From: Lycocorax pyrrhopterus obiensis
Taxonomy: Eukaryota; Chordata; Aves; Passeriformes; Paradisaeidae
Assembly (NCBI GenBank): GCA_014706295.1
Contig: JACSVZ010000002.1
Location: 134,667,200 to 134,731,199, forward strand
Direction: 5' to 3'
Length of the DNA stretch: 64,000 nt
Position 1 is the first letter of the stretch; every line of letters begins with the position of its first letter. The notes under the pieces were generated by a model. That model made no database searches and was not told the DNA's origin. It was given only the letters and a program-made list of their open reading frames with translations. Below are positions 62,301-64,000 of this stretch, piece by piece. A program made the position numbers and the translations under genes.

Positions 62301-62949
62301 AGAGATCATATTCACCATAATCTTCAATGTATTTTCTTCTAAAGAAGCAGCACTTTTTATATTGACAGAACTAAGGAAAACACGCATTTTCAAAAACACC
62401 GTTCTCTGTCCAAAGTCTAAAAATCAGCCACAGACAGACAAATGGAATTACTTACAATGTAACTCTTGCCTTAACATAATGGATGCTTCAAAGAAAAAGT
62501 CACCAAATGACACCAAATCATTGTGCAATACTGTTTGACAGATGAAAAGCTAGAGCAACTCCATTAGGCTACACCTTTAAAGTGCCTGAAATTACCAAAT
62601 CAGCATTGAAGTACTTAAGAGGTCACTCAAAGGTTAAGTTCCTGACAGACCAACAAACCCAAACTTCCCAGGATTAGGGGATTCTATTTGTCTCAGTACT
62701 ACACCTCCTTTTGGTAATGCCAAAGTTAAACAATATTCTAGTTTTTGAATGCAACAAGCAAATTACCACTAGTTATTTATTATTTTAGATAGAAAGGTTG
62801 CAAAACAAGTTTTACATCTAAATCAGCAGCTTACCATGAGGAATTTCATCAGAATAAAGATTTTTGTACACATCCATAGCAAAATCCACCATGTTGGTAT
62901 CACTAAGGAGATCCAGTTTTCCTTGGAGTAGCTCTTTTTCATTGTATAT
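41341..62949 (-). CDS. EIF3E: EIF3E (eIF3 subunit e / INT6), partial gene: exons 2-13
   Basis: EIF3E is a PCI-domain subunit of the eIF3 complex, which recruits the 40S ribosome and mRNA during translation initiation; it also contributes to nonsense-mediated decay. Coding segments on the minus strand are 62949-62835, 59855-59738, 56544-56502, 56074-55970, 54013-53888, 52440-52316, 51600-51474, 49530-49429, 48753-48644, 43171-43069, 42603-42469 and 41379-41341. They total 1248 nt = 415 codons plus TGA. All junctions have GT donors and AG acceptors and every phase matches its neighbour. The vertebrate protein has 445 residues, so exactly 30 N-terminal residues (exon 1) are missing beyond base 64000. 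The PCI domain spans roughly residues 220-400 (exons 7-12). The product is nearly identical to mammalian EIF3E with a few conservative changes. No frame damage: an intact gene. Confidence 0.98.
41380..42468 (-). other. EIF3E: EIF3E intron 12
   Basis: 1089 nt of AT-rich sequence between exons 12 and 13. No repeat or RNA recognised. Confidence 0.8.
42469..42603 (-). CDS. EIF3E: EIF3E exon 12
   Basis: 135 nt, phase 0, encoding [20 protein letters not shown] through KLNQSGRSE. Acceptor GGGTTTTAG. The in-frame donor is GTTGGT, a non-optimal site with a second possible donor GTATAAG four bases downstream. Confidence 0.95.
42872..43057 (+). mobile_element. CR1 LINE 3' end in EIF3E intron 11
   Basis: GTGGAACAGGTTGCCCAGAA (42890-42909), the ATGGATGAGGCTCTGAGCAA-like run, GGTTCTAACTAGATGGTCTT and the terminal TGATTCTATG (43048-43057) are the CR1 3' UTR in order. 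About 185 bp, antisense to EIF3E. Its 3' terminus lies 11 nt from the exon 11 donor. Confidence 0.88.
43069..43171 (-). CDS. EIF3E: EIF3E exon 11
   Basis: 103 nt: T completing a codon, then [20 protein letters not shown] through DAKLDSKL; the winged-helix part of the PCI domain. Acceptor ATCTTTTAG, donor GTAAGA. A CR1 3' end sits 11 nt inside the following intron. Confidence 0.97.
43172..48643 (-). other. EIF3E: EIF3E intron 10
   Basis: The longest EIF3E intron here (5472 nt). AT-rich, with the degraded CR1-like piece at about 44.7-44.9 kb and a G7 tract near 48406. No exon-like or RNA-gene signal recognised in the rest. Confidence 0.75.
44700..44895 (+). mobile_element. Possible degraded CR1 3' end
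   Basis: TGGAACCTCCATTCCTGGAG (44741-44760), ACAAGGCCTT and GGATTAAACTAGATGACTTCC (44848-44868) follow the order of the CR1 3' UTR, but with substantial divergence. Confidence 0.45.
48644..48753 (-). CDS. EIF3E: EIF3E exon 10
   Basis: 110 nt encoding [20 protein letters not shown] through IHQCISI plus GG of a split codon. Acceptor CACTTGCAG, donor GTAAGA. Joining to exon 11 gives Gly where the mammalian protein has Asn (SIGML versus SINML). Confidence 0.96.
48754..49428 (-). other. EIF3E: EIF3E intron 9
   Basis: 675 nt; contains the 17 bp tandem repeat at 49000-49050. Otherwise nothing recognised. Confidence 0.8.
49000..49050. repeat. Tandem repeat, 3 x 17 bp
   Basis: Units 49000-49016, 49017-49033 and 49034-49050 each begin AACTCTACTG and differ in the last seven bases (AAGGTCA, CTGTCCA, AAGATCC). 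Confidence 0.88.
49429..49530 (-). CDS. EIF3E: EIF3E exon 9
   Basis: 102 nt, phase 0, encoding [20 protein letters not shown] through KKLRECET. Acceptor TTTTTTGACAG, donor GTAAGA. Confidence 0.97.
49531..51473 (-). other. EIF3E: EIF3E intron 8
   Basis: 1943 nt, AT-rich, with a short TA/CA tract near 50868-50885. No gene inside; short plus-strand frames are chance. Confidence 0.75.
51474..51600 (-). CDS. EIF3E: EIF3E exon 8
   Basis: 127 nt: G completing Gln, then [20 protein letters not shown] through DLVKVIQQ. Acceptor TTTTTGCTTTCTAG, donor GTAAGG. A CR1 element begins about 17 nt upstream of the acceptor (see findings). Confidence 0.97.
51601..52315 (-). other. EIF3E: EIF3E intron 7
   Basis: 715 nt; about two thirds is the CR1 fragment, the remainder (52093-52315) is AT-rich single-copy-looking sequence next to exon 7. 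Confidence 0.85.
51618..52092 (+). mobile_element. CR1 LINE internal fragment in EIF3E intron 7
   Basis: Antisense to EIF3E. Translated in the plus direction it gives CR1 reverse transcriptase sequence around the catalytic box: [17 protein letters not shown], then [20 protein letters not shown] and the C-terminal region to about 52040, then a frame break. The fragment stops inside ORF2 near 52092 and has no 3' UTR or terminal repeats, so it is truncated at both ends. It fills most of the 715 nt intron. Confidence 0.88.
52316..52440 (-). CDS. EIF3E: EIF3E exon 7
   Basis: 125 nt encoding [20 protein letters not shown] through LFLYQP plus CA of a split Gln codon. Acceptor TTCTCATAG, donor GTAAGT. 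Enters the PCI domain. Confidence 0.97.
52441..53887 (-). other. EIF3E: EIF3E intron 6
   Basis: 1447 nt, AT-rich. A 77-codon minus-strand frame at 52937-53170 has no recognisable similarity or exon boundaries. Nothing else seen. Confidence 0.75.
53888..54013 (-). CDS. EIF3E: EIF3E exon 6
   Basis: 126 nt, phase 0 at both ends, encoding [20 protein letters not shown] through RLKETIDNN. Acceptor GGAAATAG, donor GTAAGT. Skipping would remove 42 residues in frame. Confidence 0.97.
54014..55969 (-). other. EIF3E: EIF3E intron 5
   Basis: 1956 nt, AT-rich with A/T homopolymers near 54052 and 54179. No repeat or RNA gene recognised. Confidence 0.75.
55970..56074 (-). CDS. EIF3E: EIF3E exon 5
   Basis: 105 nt, phase 0 at both ends, encoding [20 protein letters not shown] and on to YLYFFRVL. 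Acceptor CCTTTTCAG, donor GTAAGT. Confidence 0.97.
56075..56501 (-). other. EIF3E: EIF3E intron 4
   Basis: 427 nt, the shortest EIF3E intron in the window, between exon 4 (43 nt) and exon 5. A T10 run near 56311-56320; otherwise nothing notable. Confidence 0.85.
56502..56544 (-). CDS. EIF3E: EIF3E exon 4 (43 nt)
   Basis: A very short exon encoding [14 protein letters not shown] after one split-codon base. Acceptor TTATTATAG, donor GTAAGT. Skipping it would shift the frame. Confidence 0.96.
56545..59737 (-). other. EIF3E: EIF3E intron 3
   Basis: 3193 nt, AT-rich. No CR1 or other repeat recognised; a weak C/D-like motif pair was examined and rejected. Confidence 0.75.
59738..59855 (-). CDS. 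EIF3E: EIF3E exon 3
   Basis: 118 nt encoding [20 protein letters not shown] through [14 protein letters not shown] with split codons at both ends. Acceptor TTCAG; donor GTAATT, a weaker site lacking G at +5. Confidence 0.97.
59856..62834 (-). other. EIF3E: EIF3E intron 2
   Basis: 2979 nt, AT-rich, with A-rich simple sequence at 61262-61290 and near 62134. No gene or clear mobile element seen. Confidence 0.75.
62835..62949 (-). CDS. EIF3E: EIF3E exon 2
   Basis: 115 nt encoding [19 protein letters not shown] and onward to SDEIPH, plus one base. Acceptor TGTTTCAG and donor GTAAGC. N-terminal helical-repeat region. Confidence 0.97.
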
Positions 62950-64000
62950 CTGAAACAGGAATTATTAACAGATTCATTTGAATAGTGTTAAATAGCTTCA
63001 ATTCATATTATGTAGTTACTTTTATGGCACAGTTTATGGACTTTTGTACAATTGAATTGTTTTAAATATCAAATCTCACAGCTCTATCATTAGGAGTACT
63101 TACTATAAAGCCCCTCTGCATTTTCAGTCTTGGCAAAACATCAAATATTTCCTGCTAAATATGAAAGCAGGTACTTCAAAAACTAATTAGAATCCAATAT
63201 TACTAATCTCTTAACAGGAAAAGTAATTCCGATTGCAAAATTGTATATATATTTTTAAAAAATAAAACTTGCTAGATATGACAGCTGCTTAGGTCAAGTT
63301 GTCTCAATGTATGCATGGTTAATCAGTTCATTTCTGAAGGCTAAAATAAGACCTATTTTAAATTCAAAACTTACATAACTTTAGACATTTTGCTCCTGTT
63401 TTAAAATAGTTTAGACTGATGAGAGTTTAGTCTAAAGTATCTGAAGTGCTCGTCTGAGGCATCTCCAGCATTAATGGGTTCTTGTAGCAACATAACTTAA
63501 ATATATGTATAAGAAGACTAACAAGGGGTAATTCCAGAAGGGACTTATATTTGGTCCCAACACGATTTCGTGATGACATGGGTTTCAAATTAAAATTAAT
63601 CAGCATCATTAGCGTAACCCCACAGACCGCCCTGAGCTCCGACTGCGGGACGGCCCGAGCACCAAGAGCAGCAGGACTATCGAGGACGTCCCACGCTGTG
63701 GGATTGCGAACTGCAGCTACAAGGGAGAACTTTGGCTTCTCCCTTCTCCGAATACAGGTGAGGGAAAGACACTACACCAAATCCGAGGAAGGAGAAAGTA
63801 CAGGAACTCTGTGCTGCCTCGCAAGCGAGGGGCCGAGGAGCTGCGCGGCGTGATCAAGGAGCGGCTCCCTCAGGCCTCCTCTCGGCTCTGCTCCCGTCCC
63901 TCCCTGGGCAGCCCCACACGCTTCGCCCCTCCACCCACGCGGCACAGGAGCCCCGAGCTCCTCCCTATGGAGTCTCCAAATCCCTCATGGGCCGCGCCCG
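62950..64000 (-). other. EIF3E: EIF3E intron 1, partial, turning GC-rich at the window edge
   Basis: At least 1051 nt of intron 1. From about 63,620 the sequence becomes markedly GC- and CpG-rich, which suggests the EIF3E promoter CpG island and exon 1 are just beyond base 64000. I searched the minus strand here for the 30-residue N-terminal exon and did not find it. Confidence 0.7.

Noticed and set aside
62950..64000. Search for EIF3E exon 1
   Set aside because: No stretch encodes the expected 30-residue N-terminus followed by a donor; it must lie beyond the window.
1..64000. CRISPR arrays, operons, prophage or other prokaryotic systems
   Set aside because: No regularly spaced repeats, ribosome binding sites or dense coding; the DNA is clearly vertebrate nuclear.

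Overview
The window reads as vertebrate nuclear DNA, most likely from a bird. It carries intron-split genes with GT-AG splice sites, one strong CpG island, and many 5'-truncated CR1 (chicken repeat 1) LINEs whose 3' ends carry the typical ATTCTATG-type terminal repeat. A short solo LTR is also present. There are no bacterial features. The species cannot be fixed from the sequence alone.

Two protein-coding genes are supported, both on the minus strand. (1) RSPO2 (R-spondin 2): only its first coding exon is present (16982-17075), inside a CpG island (about 16.1-18.0 kb) with TATA-like elements upstream at 17771-17779 and 17501-17507. Everything from 16981 down to base 1 is the first large RSPO2 intron; no furin-like or thrombospondin exon was found there. 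(2) EIF3E (eIF3 subunit e, INT6): exons 2-13 lie between 62949 and 41341. All twelve exons join in frame through consistent splice phases and give 415 residues plus stop. The family length is 445, so the missing 30 residues match one first exon just beyond the right edge, where the DNA is already turning GC-rich. The order RSPO2 then EIF3E, same strand, is the conserved amniote arrangement.

Layout: 1-16981, RSPO2 intron with an ancient MIR-like SINE (about 2.3-2.5 kb), a minus-strand CR1 (5.06-5.83 kb), a 2 x 54 bp tandem duplication (8.28-8.39 kb) and a 314 bp solo LTR with a 6 bp target duplication (13428-13741). 16.1-18.0 kb, RSPO2 promoter island and exon. 18.0-41.2 kb, intergenic DNA with six CR1 copies, one of which (27.0-28.1 kb) still has a 258-codon remnant of the CR1 reverse transcriptase with a damaged catalytic motif. 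41.2-62.95 kb, EIF3E. 62.95-64.0 kb, EIF3E intron 1.

No new multi-gene system is visible. The most notable observations are two CR1 insertions lying almost on EIF3E splice sites (11 nt into intron 11, and about 17 nt upstream of exon 8, where the CR1 probably contributes the branch point), a pair of competing donor sites at EIF3E exon 12, and the well-bounded solo LTR. The two genes act separately: RSPO2 is a secreted Wnt-pathway agonist and EIF3E a core translation-initiation subunit.
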